Source: an uncultured Peptococcaceae bacterium
GTDB taxonomy: Bacteria; Bacillota; Peptococcia; Peptococcales; Peptococcaceae
Assembly: GCA_902462325.1 (NCBI GenBank)
Contig: CABQBF010000158.1
Coordinates: forward strand, 1 to 5,752
Length of the DNA stretch: 5,752 nucleotides
Reading direction: 5' to 3'
The translations under genes and the position numbers were made by a program. The number at the start of each line of letters is the position of its first letter. The first letter of the stretch is position 1. Below, piece by piece: positions 1 to 4,652 of this stretch. The notes under the pieces are model-generated. The model did not search any database, was not told where the DNA came from, and worked only from the letters and a program-made list of their open reading frames with translations.

Positions 1-12
1 TTAATTATACCA

Positions 13-48
13 AAAAATCGCTGAAGTTTCCTGACTTCAGCGATTTTT
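13..48. terminator. Strong bidirectional hairpin terminator beyond the transposase gene
   Basis: A perfect 15-bp stem (13-27 with 34-48) closes on a 6-base loop (28-33). The plus-strand reading ends in TTTTT then CTTTTC, and the minus-strand reading ends in TTTTTT, so it can stop transcription both ways. It lies about 35 bases past the ancestral stop of the minus-strand transposase gene and could end that transcript. It might instead belong to the gene beyond the left edge, or be the subterminal right-end hairpin of the IS200-type element. The sequence alone does not decide. Confidence 0.8.
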
Positions 49-81
49 CTTTTCGAGACCTTTTTTACAGCCCCGTTTGTA

Positions 82-543
82 TTACTTATTACCCTTAAAA
101 AGGTCCTCATACTCTCTAACACTCAACTTGTCCAATGCGATATCATGTTTTTCCTGTTCCTATATATATTTTTTGATGGTCGCATCATTTAGCCCCACAG
201 TACTCACATAATATCCTTCTGCCCAGAAATGTCTATTCCCAAACTTATATTTCAAATTTGCATGTTTATCAAAGATTCTCAACGCACTTTTGCCTTTCAA
301 ATATCCCATAAAACTCGATACGCTCATTTTAGGTGGAATACTCACCAGTAAATGAACATGATCCGGCATCATATGTTCCTCTATGATCTCTACTCCTTTA
401 TAGCGGCATAATTCTTTTATAATTTCTTTTATGCTTTCTCTATATTGATTATATATTATTTTTCGTCTATACTTTGGAGTAAATACGATATGGTACTTAC
501 ACATCCATTTTGTGTGCGATAAACTATTGTATTGATTAGCCAT
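82..543 (-). pseudogene. tnpA: IS200/IS605 transposase TnpA, Y1 HUH family, with internal amber stop
   Basis: This is a single-strand DNA transposase of the Y1 HUH family, which cuts and rejoins the hairpin ends of the element through a tyrosine-DNA link. The start is ATG at 543, preceded by AGGAAAGGTG at a suitable distance; an upstream in-frame ATG at 594 overlaps the -10 box and is unlikely. Visible motifs are the HUH pair H62-V-H64 in PDHVHLLVSI, the GYYVSTVG segment at 110-117, and Tyr126 in KKYI, the expected nucleophile. A TAG at 160-162 (codon 128) ends the frame after 127 residues. Beyond it the frame runs clean to TAA at 82-84 and encodes the normal family tail (EQEKHDIALDKL, then LFKG), for 153 residues in total, a typical length. 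TAG differs from CAG by one base. The metal-binding Gln known from TnpA of IS608 would be Gln130, just after the break, so the short product should be inactive. Identification is firm; the state (dead or suppressed) is inferred. Confidence 0.9.
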
Positions 544-546
544 GTT

Positions 547-615
547 AAAAATCACCTTTCCTGTTTTGTATTTTGGTAGCCTGAACAACTCCATTATACC
601 GGATTAGTGATTTTT
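547..615 (-). promoter_or_regulatory. Transposase promoter -10 box and RBS-masking inverted repeat
   Basis: On the minus strand TATAAT lies at 593-598, about 50 bases before the transposase ATG; no convincing -35 is seen. A perfect 9-bp inverted repeat (547-555 with 607-615) flanks this box. Its downstream arm, GTGATTTTT, overlaps the end of the ribosome binding site (AGGAAAGGTG) and the gap to the ATG. A transcript from the local promoter would start after the upstream arm and leave the site open, whereas a transcript entering from outside would contain both arms and could fold over it. This matches the known logic by which some insertion sequences silence read-through transcripts. The repeat is visible; the role is inferred. 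Confidence 0.45.
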
Positions 616-635
616 TTCGTATAACTTCTGTCGCG

Positions 636-652
636 CACCCGCATAGCGGGTG
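636..652. repeat. Subterminal hairpin of the IS200-type element
   Basis: A perfect 7-bp GC-rich stem (CACCCGC with GCGGGTG) closes on a 3-base ATA loop. It sits roughly 90-105 bases upstream of the transposase start, where IS200/IS605 elements carry the left-end hairpin that TnpA recognises as single-stranded DNA. It has no U-run next to it, so a plain terminator is less likely. Confidence 0.6.
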
Positions 653-704
653 GTTCTTTATTTCTCGCCTTCTGTGCTCAACTGACTTAAGTCTCATAAT
701 ACAA

Positions 705-735
705 AACAGACGATAGAAGCCCTCTATCGTCTGTT
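705..735 (-). terminator. Terminator of the tandem-ACT gene
   Basis: A perfect 13-bp stem (705-717 with 723-735) closes on a 5-base loop. In the minus-strand reading it is followed by TTTTGTATT. It lies 63 bases past the TAA of the ACT-domain gene and in the right orientation to end it. It also separates that gene from the insertion element, so the element probably landed just downstream of this terminator. Confidence 0.8.
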
Positions 736-797
736 CTCAACTTTACTATGATAAAACTATGATAAAAATTTATCTCAACCGTTGGCAATCCAACGTC

Positions 798-1247
798 TTA
801 CAAACAACCGCCGTCCACCGTACATTGCAAATCCTCTTGGTCAATCAGCAAAATTTCATTTTTCTGCAATACCGCAATGGCTTTGGCTTCATCATCGACA
901 CGAAAGGCCCGATAAGCCAACCCTTTTTGCCGGCCGGTAAATGCATAGGTGTACTTTACATGCACACCAGCTTCGATAAAACTGTTCAACACCTCATACA
1001 AACCGCCAGTCCGGTCAGGAATCGCAACGCCCAAAACCGAAGTGACGGAAATCACATAGCCTGCTTTTTTTAAAGCTTTCGTGGTGTGATCAAAATCATC
1101 CACAATCACCCTTGCGATACTGAAGTCGGGCGCTTCAGCAATGGAAAAGGCCCGAATATCAATATTATTTTCCTGCAGCACCTTCGTAAATTGCAGCAAT
1201 CCATCTGTTGTTGTTTCTAAAAATACCGAAATCTGTTTTACCGACAT
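798..1247 (-). CDS. Tandem ACT-domain protein, predicted amino-acid sensor
   Basis: This 149-residue cytosolic protein consists of two ACT domains and nothing else. ACT domains are small ligand-binding folds that usually sense amino acids at a dimer interface. Domain 1 spans about residues 4-73 (strand KQISVFLE, loop TTTDGLLQF, helix, strands FSIARVIVDD and GYVISVTSVLGV). Domain 2 spans about 74-140, with the typical PDRTGGLYEVL turn and helix at 78-88 followed by VHVKYTYAF. The start is ATG at 1247, preceded by GGAGGAAG at ideal spacing; an upstream in-frame ATG at 1289 falls in the -10 box and has no ribosome binding site. The gene is alone on its strand between its own promoter and terminator, so context does not reveal the ligand. 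Stand-alone tandem-ACT proteins of this size are common in Bacillota and mostly uncharacterised. The fold is well supported; the ligand is unknown. Confidence 0.85.
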   Translation of the reverse strand: MSVKQISVFLETTTDGLLQFTKVLQENNIDIRAFSIAEAPDFSIARVIVDDFDHTTKALKKAGYVISVTSVLGVAIPDRTGGLYEVLNSFIEAGVHVKYTYAFTGRQKGLAYRAFRVDDEAKAIAVLQKNEILLIDQEDLQCTVDGGCL

Positions 1248-1284
1248 GATTTCTTCCTCCCCGCATAATTTTCTCACTGCCTTT

Positions 1285-1312
1285 ATCATATCACCTTTTT
1301 TTGATTATGCAA
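1285..1312 (-). promoter_or_regulatory. Predicted promoter of the tandem-ACT gene
   Basis: On the minus strand, TTGCAT (1307-1312) and TATGAT (1285-1290) are separated by 16 bases, a fair match to a housekeeping sigma promoter. The predicted start is near 1278, leaving a leader of about 30 bases with the GGAGGAAG ribosome binding site. No other candidate fits the position better. Confidence 0.55.
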
Positions 1313-1341
1313 ATAAAAAATGGTCGTAAATATAATCCTAG

Positions 1342-1441
1342 ACGATTTTTTTACTGTAGCTTGCCCTGGTCCAGTTATTTTTTTATAATAACAGTACTGT
1401 CAAGTTTACAGACAATTTGCAACCAACGGCAAAAAAATCGT
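1342..1441. repeat. 11-bp inverted repeat bracketing the sigma-operon promoter
   Basis: ACGATTTTTTT (1342-1352) and its exact complement AAAAAAATCGT (1431-1441) flank the promoter and the central palindrome symmetrically, about 78 bases apart. Each arm includes a run of seven T or A, so the repeat carries less information than its length suggests. It is otherwise unexplained: the left arm lies upstream of the predicted start point, so an RNA hairpin would form only in read-through transcripts, and protein binding or DNA looping is an alternative. Confidence 0.5.
1361..1400 (+). promoter_or_regulatory. Predicted promoter and operator-like palindrome of the sigma-factor operon
   Basis: TTGCCC (1361-1366) and a perfect TATAAT (1384-1389) are 17 bases apart, a good housekeeping promoter facing the sigma-factor gene. 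Transcription would start near 1396, giving a leader of about 105 bases. The start point falls inside a perfect 10-bp palindrome, ACAGTACTGT (1391-1400), a plausible operator. A longer 11-bp inverted repeat (1342-1352 with 1431-1441) brackets the whole region. I saw no obvious ECF-type promoter that would show autoregulation. Confidence 0.6.
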
Positions 1442-1500
1442 ACTAAATAAAATGAAAAACGTTTTTCTGACTTTTCAACATTTTTCAGGAGGAACCACAT

Positions 1501-2058
1501 TTGGAAGATCAAAAAATCATCGAACTTTACTGGGCCCGACTGGAGGAGGCTATCCAGGAAACATCGCTAAAATACGGCAAACTATGCCAATATATTGCCA
1601 ATAATATTCTCTCCAATTTAGAGGACAGCGAAGAATGCGTCAACGACACTTACTTGAGCCTTTGGGCAGCCATCCCGCCAGAAAAGCCCCGGTACTTTGC
1701 AGCTTTTATTGGCCGAATCACTCGAAACCTGGCCTTAAAACGGTATGAATACCTTTCTGCCGCCAAACGCAATCCACAAGCCATCTGCTCCTTGGATGAG
1801 CTGGGCCAGTGCGTATCCGGCAGCGATTATATCGAAAGCGAACTGGAAAACAAACGAATTGAAGCCGCCATCAATCGGTTTCTCTGGTAGCAGGACCCAG
1901 AAAAACGCAATGTATTTATCCTGCGCTACTGGTATTTCGCTTCCATCGCCAACATTTGTCAACGCACCGGTTTCAGCCAGAGCAAGGTAAAATCTATGCT
2001 TTATCAGTTACGACGAAAGCTTCAAATTTATTTAGAAAGTGAGGATATTGCGCTATGA
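1501..2058 (+). pseudogene. Small sigma-70-family factor interrupted by an in-frame amber codon
   Basis: The frame is 185 codons long and encodes a two-region sigma factor of the ECF-like type often paired with a membrane partner in Bacillota. It starts at TTG 1501, with AGGAGG (1487-1492) eight bases ahead. Region 2 is at about residues 25-90, with the hallmark SEECVNDTYLSLWAAIPP (43-60) and FIGRITRNLALKRYEY (69-84). Region 4 is at about 131-180, with PEKRNVFILRYWY, SIANICQRTGFSQSKVKSM as the helix-turn-helix, and a basic tail. Codon 130 is TAG (1888-1890), exactly at the junction into region 4. The frame is otherwise open and conserved to TGA at 2056-2058. Without read-through, a 129-residue protein with no -35-recognition domain is made; no good internal start could rescue region 4. 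TAG is one base from CAG. The next gene overlaps by 4 bases (ATGA), so early termination may also uncouple its translation. Family is secure; function after the stop is uncertain. Confidence 0.88.
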
Positions 2059-2666
2059 AAGCAAAACAACTAGCTGACCGCATTGGTAATATTGACGACC
2101 AATTCATTCAACAGGCACAGTACACGCCTAATTACAGCAAAGTGCGTCGCACAAAAAGAATACAAAAATTTTTCACTGCGGCTATTGCTATCGTTCTGAT
2201 GGCCGCCAGCTTTACAGCAGGCGCATTGGCCTGCTCCACGGAAACTATAATTGAAGTACCGATTGAACAGGAACACCTTGCGCTGTCCGACTTGGGCCTC
2301 ACCTTTCTTCTGCCCGATAACTGGAAAGGACAATATGCGCTGGAAACCACTGATATGCCCGACAACTATCGCATCTACTGCCCCGAAGTACGCAAAGCCA
2401 TGGAGCAATGGTCCGGCATTCCCAACGAAGGCGGCGTATTATTTTATATTGTGCGCATCAATGAGGTTCTAACGCCGGAGCAGGCTGAAAATGGCGAATG
2501 GAGCTTCGCAGCAAACCGCTACTTATTTGCCACCAAAGATTGCACCTATCTGCTCTATTTTGCCAGCGACGTGCAATACACACCGGAAACGGAAGCGATT
2601 TACAGAGAATTGGCACAGCAAATCAAGGAAATCCGTATCATCGTGGATAATCCTTTGGCAGAATAA
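2055..2666 (+). CDS. Membrane-anchored protein, probable anti-sigma partner
   Basis: This 203-residue protein starts at ATG 2055 inside the TGA of the sigma-factor frame (ATGA overlap), which implies translational coupling. GTGAGGA lies about 12 bases ahead. Residues 1-38 are cytosolic, charged and helical, beginning with a segment (AKQLADRIGNIDDQFIQQA) like those in other sigma-linked membrane proteins of Bacillota. One membrane helix covers about 39-60. The remaining 140 residues should lie outside, starting with FLLPDNWKGQY (84-94) and rich in aromatic residues (for example YLLYFASDVQY). I see no zinc-binding HxxxC motif of classical ZAS anti-sigma factors. By position and topology it probably holds the upstream sigma factor at the membrane and responds to an outside signal; no signal can be named. 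The frame is intact even though its presumed partner is interrupted. It ends just before a shared terminator. The single cysteine at the end of the membrane helix (Cys60) is not a good lipobox. Confidence 0.75.
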   Translation: MKAKQLADRIGNIDDQFIQQAQYTPNYSKVRRTKRIQKFFTAAIAIVLMAASFTAGALACSTETIIEVPIEQEHLALSDLGLTFLLPDNWKGQYALETTDMPDNYRIYCPEVRKAMEQWSGIPNEGGVLFYIVRINEVLTPEQAENGEWSFAANRYLFATKDCTYLLYFASDVQYTPETEAIYRELAQQIKEIRIIVDNPLAE

Positions 2667-2682
2667 ACTATGCCGTATATAC

Positions 2683-2718
2683 AAAAAGCCGCTGCAACAT
2701 CAAGTGCAACGGCTTTTT
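2683..2718. terminator. Bidirectional terminator between converging gene clusters
   Basis: The stem pairs AAAAAGCCG with CGGCTTTTT (9 bp), then one mismatch, then TGCA with TGCA, around an 8-base loop (2697-2704). It has a U-run in both readings. It lies 16 bases past the stop of the anti-sigma-like gene (plus) and 23 bases past the stop of the BofC-like gene (minus), and should end both operons. Confidence 0.85.
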
Positions 2719-2741
2719 ACTTGCTTGGTCATTATACCAAC

Positions 2742-3359
2742 TTATAGCTCACTGAAATTATCTAATACAGAAATCAACTCATCCTGGGAATAAAATTCAT
2801 ACTTGCCCTGCTCCAAATCATTACGCTGTTCCGGACTCAGCTTTTCCAATAATACATCGGTAACTAAAAAAGCGCCTGCTGCGTTGCCCACTGCGCTGGG
2901 ACCAAAATAAACGGCCAAATACTGATGATTTTCATTGCTTCCCAGATGATACATCTGACGATGGATCTCACACAGCCCGGCCACATTGCGGCAAACAGTG
3001 ACCACATTATCCGTTTCACTGACCGTCCAATCCGGCGCAGGATAACGGCTGGCCAATTCAGCTAACGGCAATTCCCGCAGCAGATCCTCGGTGGCTGCAT
3101 CGCCTTCCAATGCTTGGGCTTCACAGTCTAACTCATACAATTCACAAAGCTCATAGCGTTCTTCCCAACGAAACTGCCGCGGTTTCTGCGGCTGACTATC
3201 CGCAGAGAGAATTTCCTGCTCCGGCAAATTATAATGCCCTTCATAAATCTCATTCAGCAGAAATCCCATCGCTGCTGAAAACACAAACAGCAGACAAGCA
3301 ACCGCTGTAAAAAATTTCTTACTATTCGCTGCCATATTTATCATTCCATCCTTTTTCAT
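2742..3359 (-). CDS. Membrane-anchored BofC-like protein (BofC C-terminal domain)
   Basis: This protein of about 205 residues has a short basic N-terminus, one membrane helix (about 16-37, KFFTAVACLLFVF onward) and an extracytoplasmic part. The part after residue 64 follows the BofC pattern as I know it: RYELCELYELDC (68-79), LPLAELASRYP (97-107), a strand pair with TVCRNVAGLC (121-130), YLAVYFGP (147-154), VTDVLLEKLSPEQRNDLEQGKY (166-187) and a final DELISVLDNF helix. In Bacillus, BofC acts between mother cell and forespore and restrains the SpoIVB protease that leads to sigma-K activation; many BofC-domain proteins in Clostridia and Negativicutes are unstudied. The start at 3359 has AGGA seven bases ahead; ATGs at 3344 and 3335 are possible alternatives and would not change the topology. 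It is the last gene of the minus-strand cluster, 37 bases after the YebC-like gene. Family assignment is by pattern, without an alignment, so a sporulation role is only suggested. Confidence 0.65.
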   Translation of the reverse strand: MKKDGMINMAANSKKFFTAVACLLFVFSAAMGFLLNEIYEGHYNLPEQEILSADSQPQKPRQFRWEERYELCELYELDCEAQALEGDAATEDLLRELPLAELASRYPAPDWTVSETDNVVTVCRNVAGLCEIHRQMYHLGSNENHQYLAVYFGPSAVGNAAGAFLVTDVLLEKLSPEQRNDLEQGKYEFYSQDELISVLDNFSEL

Positions 3360-3396
3360 TGGTGTTCCTGATTAATATGTCCATTTTCAGCTTTGC

Positions 3397-3951
3397 TTAT
3401 ACAAATTTTTCTAATTTCTCATCCACAATCCAAAAATCAGCAGTTATATTGACAATACCGTCTATCGCTGTCATTTCATCCAGTAACCCGAGAATTTGTG
3501 TGATAACCCCATCCTCCTGCACCGGCACCAAGCTGCTGGGTAACCAAACGATTCCTGTTTTCAGCAGTGCAATATCTTCCAGCTCTAAAATATCGGTTAT
3601 TTCCTGTAATTTATGAGGCTTGGTGAGAATTTCCACCAAATCGCCTTCATCAAAGCGTACATCATCGGCGCCAGCGCCTAATCCCTCCAGCACCAAGGTA
3701 TTCTCATCCACGCCGCTTTGCAGCTTGCTGACTAAAATCTGTCCGCGCCGCTGAAAGAGCCAGTCTACTTTTTGCCCATATTTGCCGCCGTGTCGGGCAA
3801 AACAATCGGCCAATGCAGCTTCATCCAATCCCGCTTGTCCATAAAATACAAAGGCCGTATTGCCTGGGCCTAAGCCTTGATATCGCACCGGCTCCTGCTG
3901 TTCCAAGCTGCGATAAACACAACGCTTTAACCATTTTGTATAATCTGCCAT
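3397..3951 (-). CDS. Short YebC/TACO1-family protein lacking most of the N-terminal helical domain
   Basis: This 184-residue cytosolic protein contains the second and third domains of the YebC family. Landmarks are EPVRYQGLGPG (20-30; YebC has EEIRYEGYGPG), FARHGGKYGQKVDWLFQRRGQI (51-72), the LGAGADDVRFDEGDLVEI stretch (91-108), and a final domain with WLPSS (136-140), VITQILGLLDEM (149-160) and DGIVNITADFWIVDE. Usual YebC proteins have about 240-250 residues. Here the first seven residues (MADYTKW) still resemble the family opening MAGHSKW, but only about 12 residues follow before domain 2, so most of the basic three-helix domain is gone. The conserved DNRNRT stretch is also replaced. The start is ATG 3951 with AGGAGA ahead; an in-frame TGA at 3967-3969 rules out a longer form. 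YebC proteins were first described as DNA-binding regulators and more recently as translation factors that ease ribosome stalling. This shortened copy probably does something different, or it is decaying. Confidence 0.8.
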   Translation of the reverse strand: MADYTKWLKRCVYRSLEQQEPVRYQGLGPGNTAFVFYGQAGLDEAALADCFARHGGKYGQKVDWLFQRRGQILVSKLQSGVDENTLVLEGLGAGADDVRFDEGDLVEILTKPHKLQEITDILELEDIALLKTGIVWLPSSLVPVQEDGVITQILGLLDEMTAIDGIVNITADFWIVDEKLEKFV

Positions 3952-3969
3952 TCTTCTCTCCTGTCGTCA

Positions 3970-3990
3970 ATTCCAATCGTGATTCCAATC
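3970..3990. repeat. Tandem 9-bp direct repeat upstream of the YebC-like gene
   Basis: ATTCCAATC occurs at 3970-3978 and again at 3982-3990, one repeat every 12 bases, in the 95-base gap before the YebC-like gene. It could be a regulator site or a slippage duplication. No promoter with a good -35 and -10 is visible around it. Confidence 0.4.
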
Positions 3991-4046
3991 TTTTTATCGC
4001 TTCACCATAGATTTGCTGCATTCATAATTTAGCGGCTTATAAAGTT

Positions 4047-4556
4047 CTAAAGTGCCGCTTTGCCTTGTAAACAAGCCTGCCGACGTTGGCGCATAGTAAT
4101 AAGACAATCCAGAAAAAATAAACGAAATAAGGTTGTCCAGCCGGACAATTTTCCGGTTATGCGCAAAAGCTGCTCTAACAACGGCTGCACCACATGTACG
4201 ACCAGTTGCGCCAGCGCAACCCAACACAAAGCGAACTTGAAACAAATCAGACCGCCCAGTTGCAGAAATTCTTTGCTGTAATCCCAATAGGTTAAGTGAT
4301 AATGACGTTTTAGCCATAACCCACTGCAAAATTCTATCAACAACGGCAGCAAACAGCAATGATAGGCAAAATGCTTCCGGTCATATTTGTAGCTGCCTGC
4401 CAACAACAAACCGCCAATCCCATACATCGGCTTAAACGGCCCATGTAAAAAATTAGGCTTTTGAAAGCGTCCCGTCACCAAACGATGATACCAGCCCTCC
4501 AAGAGCCAGCCTAAAAAACTATAAATCAAAAAATTCTGTCCTACCCGCCGCAGCAT
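4047..4556 (-). CDS. Multi-pass membrane protein of the CmpB-like 'putative ABC transporter permease' family
   Basis: This is a 169-residue hydrophobic protein with about four to five membrane helices. It shows the family signatures in order: YSFLGWLLEG (12-21) in the first helix, FLHGPFKPMYGIGGLLL (36-52), then EFCSGLWLKRHYHLTYWDYS (75-94), followed by LQLGGLICFKFALCWV (98-113) and a VVQPLL segment. The family is widespread in Bacillota and is labelled a putative ABC permease, but no transported substrate is established and no ATPase gene lies here, so the name should be read as a family tag. The start is ATG 4556 with AAGGAGGGTG ahead. It is the only gene in the window whose normal end is TAG (4047-4049); a TAA follows five codons later. 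It lies 96 bases after the TrkH gene and 95 bases before the YebC-like gene on the same strand. Confidence 0.75.
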   Translation of the reverse strand: MLRRVGQNFLIYSFLGWLLEGWYHRLVTGRFQKPNFLHGPFKPMYGIGGLLLAGSYKYDRKHFAYHCCLLPLLIEFCSGLWLKRHYHLTYWDYSKEFLQLGGLICFKFALCWVALAQLVVHVVQPLLEQLLRITGKLSGWTTLFRLFFLDCLITMRQRRQACLQGKAAL

Positions 4557-4561
4557 GAAAC

Positions 4562-4624
4562 ACCCTCCTTATTCAACGATGGCGCAATGCAGAGAAAAAA
4601 TCAACGTCATCGTTTACATCGTTG
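4562..4624 (-). promoter_or_regulatory. Leader with mutually exclusive hairpins before the CmpB-like gene
   Basis: In the minus-strand reading, CAACGATG (4617-4624) can pair with CGTTG at 4602-4606, giving a weak, mismatch-containing hairpin directly followed by TTTTTT (4595-4600), which resembles a terminator. The same CAACGATG can instead pair perfectly over 8 bp with CATCGTTG at 4574-4581, just ahead of the AAGGAGGGTG ribosome binding site. Such competition is the layout of an attenuator. The pairings are visible; regulation is inferred, and the terminator arm is weak. Confidence 0.35.
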
Positions 4625-4652
4625 GGTTTAGCATGAAGCAAGGCCCGGTTCT

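Larger units (their letters stand above)
50..695 (-). mobile_element. IS200-type insertion sequence (IS200/IS605 family, tnpA only); approximate limits
   Basis: The element is recognised by its single Y1 HUH transposase gene on the minus strand and a 7-bp hairpin upstream of it (636-652). No tnpB/TnpB-like gene accompanies it, which places it in the IS200 group rather than IS605. Members of this family have no terminal inverted repeats and make no target duplication, so the ends cannot be read from one copy. The limits are estimates: the left end (transposase promoter side) probably lies near the terminator at 705-735, possibly at the palindrome 684-693, and the right end lies somewhere at or before the hairpin at 13-48. 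Because the transposase frame is interrupted, the copy is probably unable to move without help from an intact relative. Confidence 0.6.

Noticed and set aside
4..9. TATAAT on the minus strand as an outward promoter at the left edge
   Set aside because: No suitable -35 lies 16-18 bases upstream (that stretch is the terminator stem), and the downstream gene is not in the window.
684..693. 10-bp palindrome GACTTAAGTC as the exact end of the insertion element
   Set aside because: IS200-type ends are not defined by palindromes like this and no second copy or empty site is available, so it is noted only as a possible boundary.
759..1073. Plus-strand open frame of about 104 codons
   Set aside because: It lies antisense to the well-supported tandem-ACT gene, has no ribosome binding site and no family-like motifs.
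1745..1990. Plus-strand open frame bridging the sigma-factor amber in another reading frame, as a possible frameshift rescue
   Set aside because: The translated sequence is Pro/Ala/Ser-rich with no sigma-factor motifs. Region 4 continues in the original frame, so no frameshift is involved.
3821..4021. Minus-strand frame upstream of the YebC-like gene, as a possible source of the missing N-terminal domain
   Set aside because: Its translation does not resemble the YebC helical domain, and it overlaps the true gene in a different frame without a ribosome binding site.
4029..4049. TAG end of the CmpB-like gene as a third suppressed amber
   Set aside because: Only five codons follow before TAA and they show no family feature, so an ordinary TAG stop is equally consistent.
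4060..4281. Plus-strand frame antisense to the CmpB-like gene
   Set aside because: It has a basic, low-complexity composition typical of a shadow frame and no translation signals.
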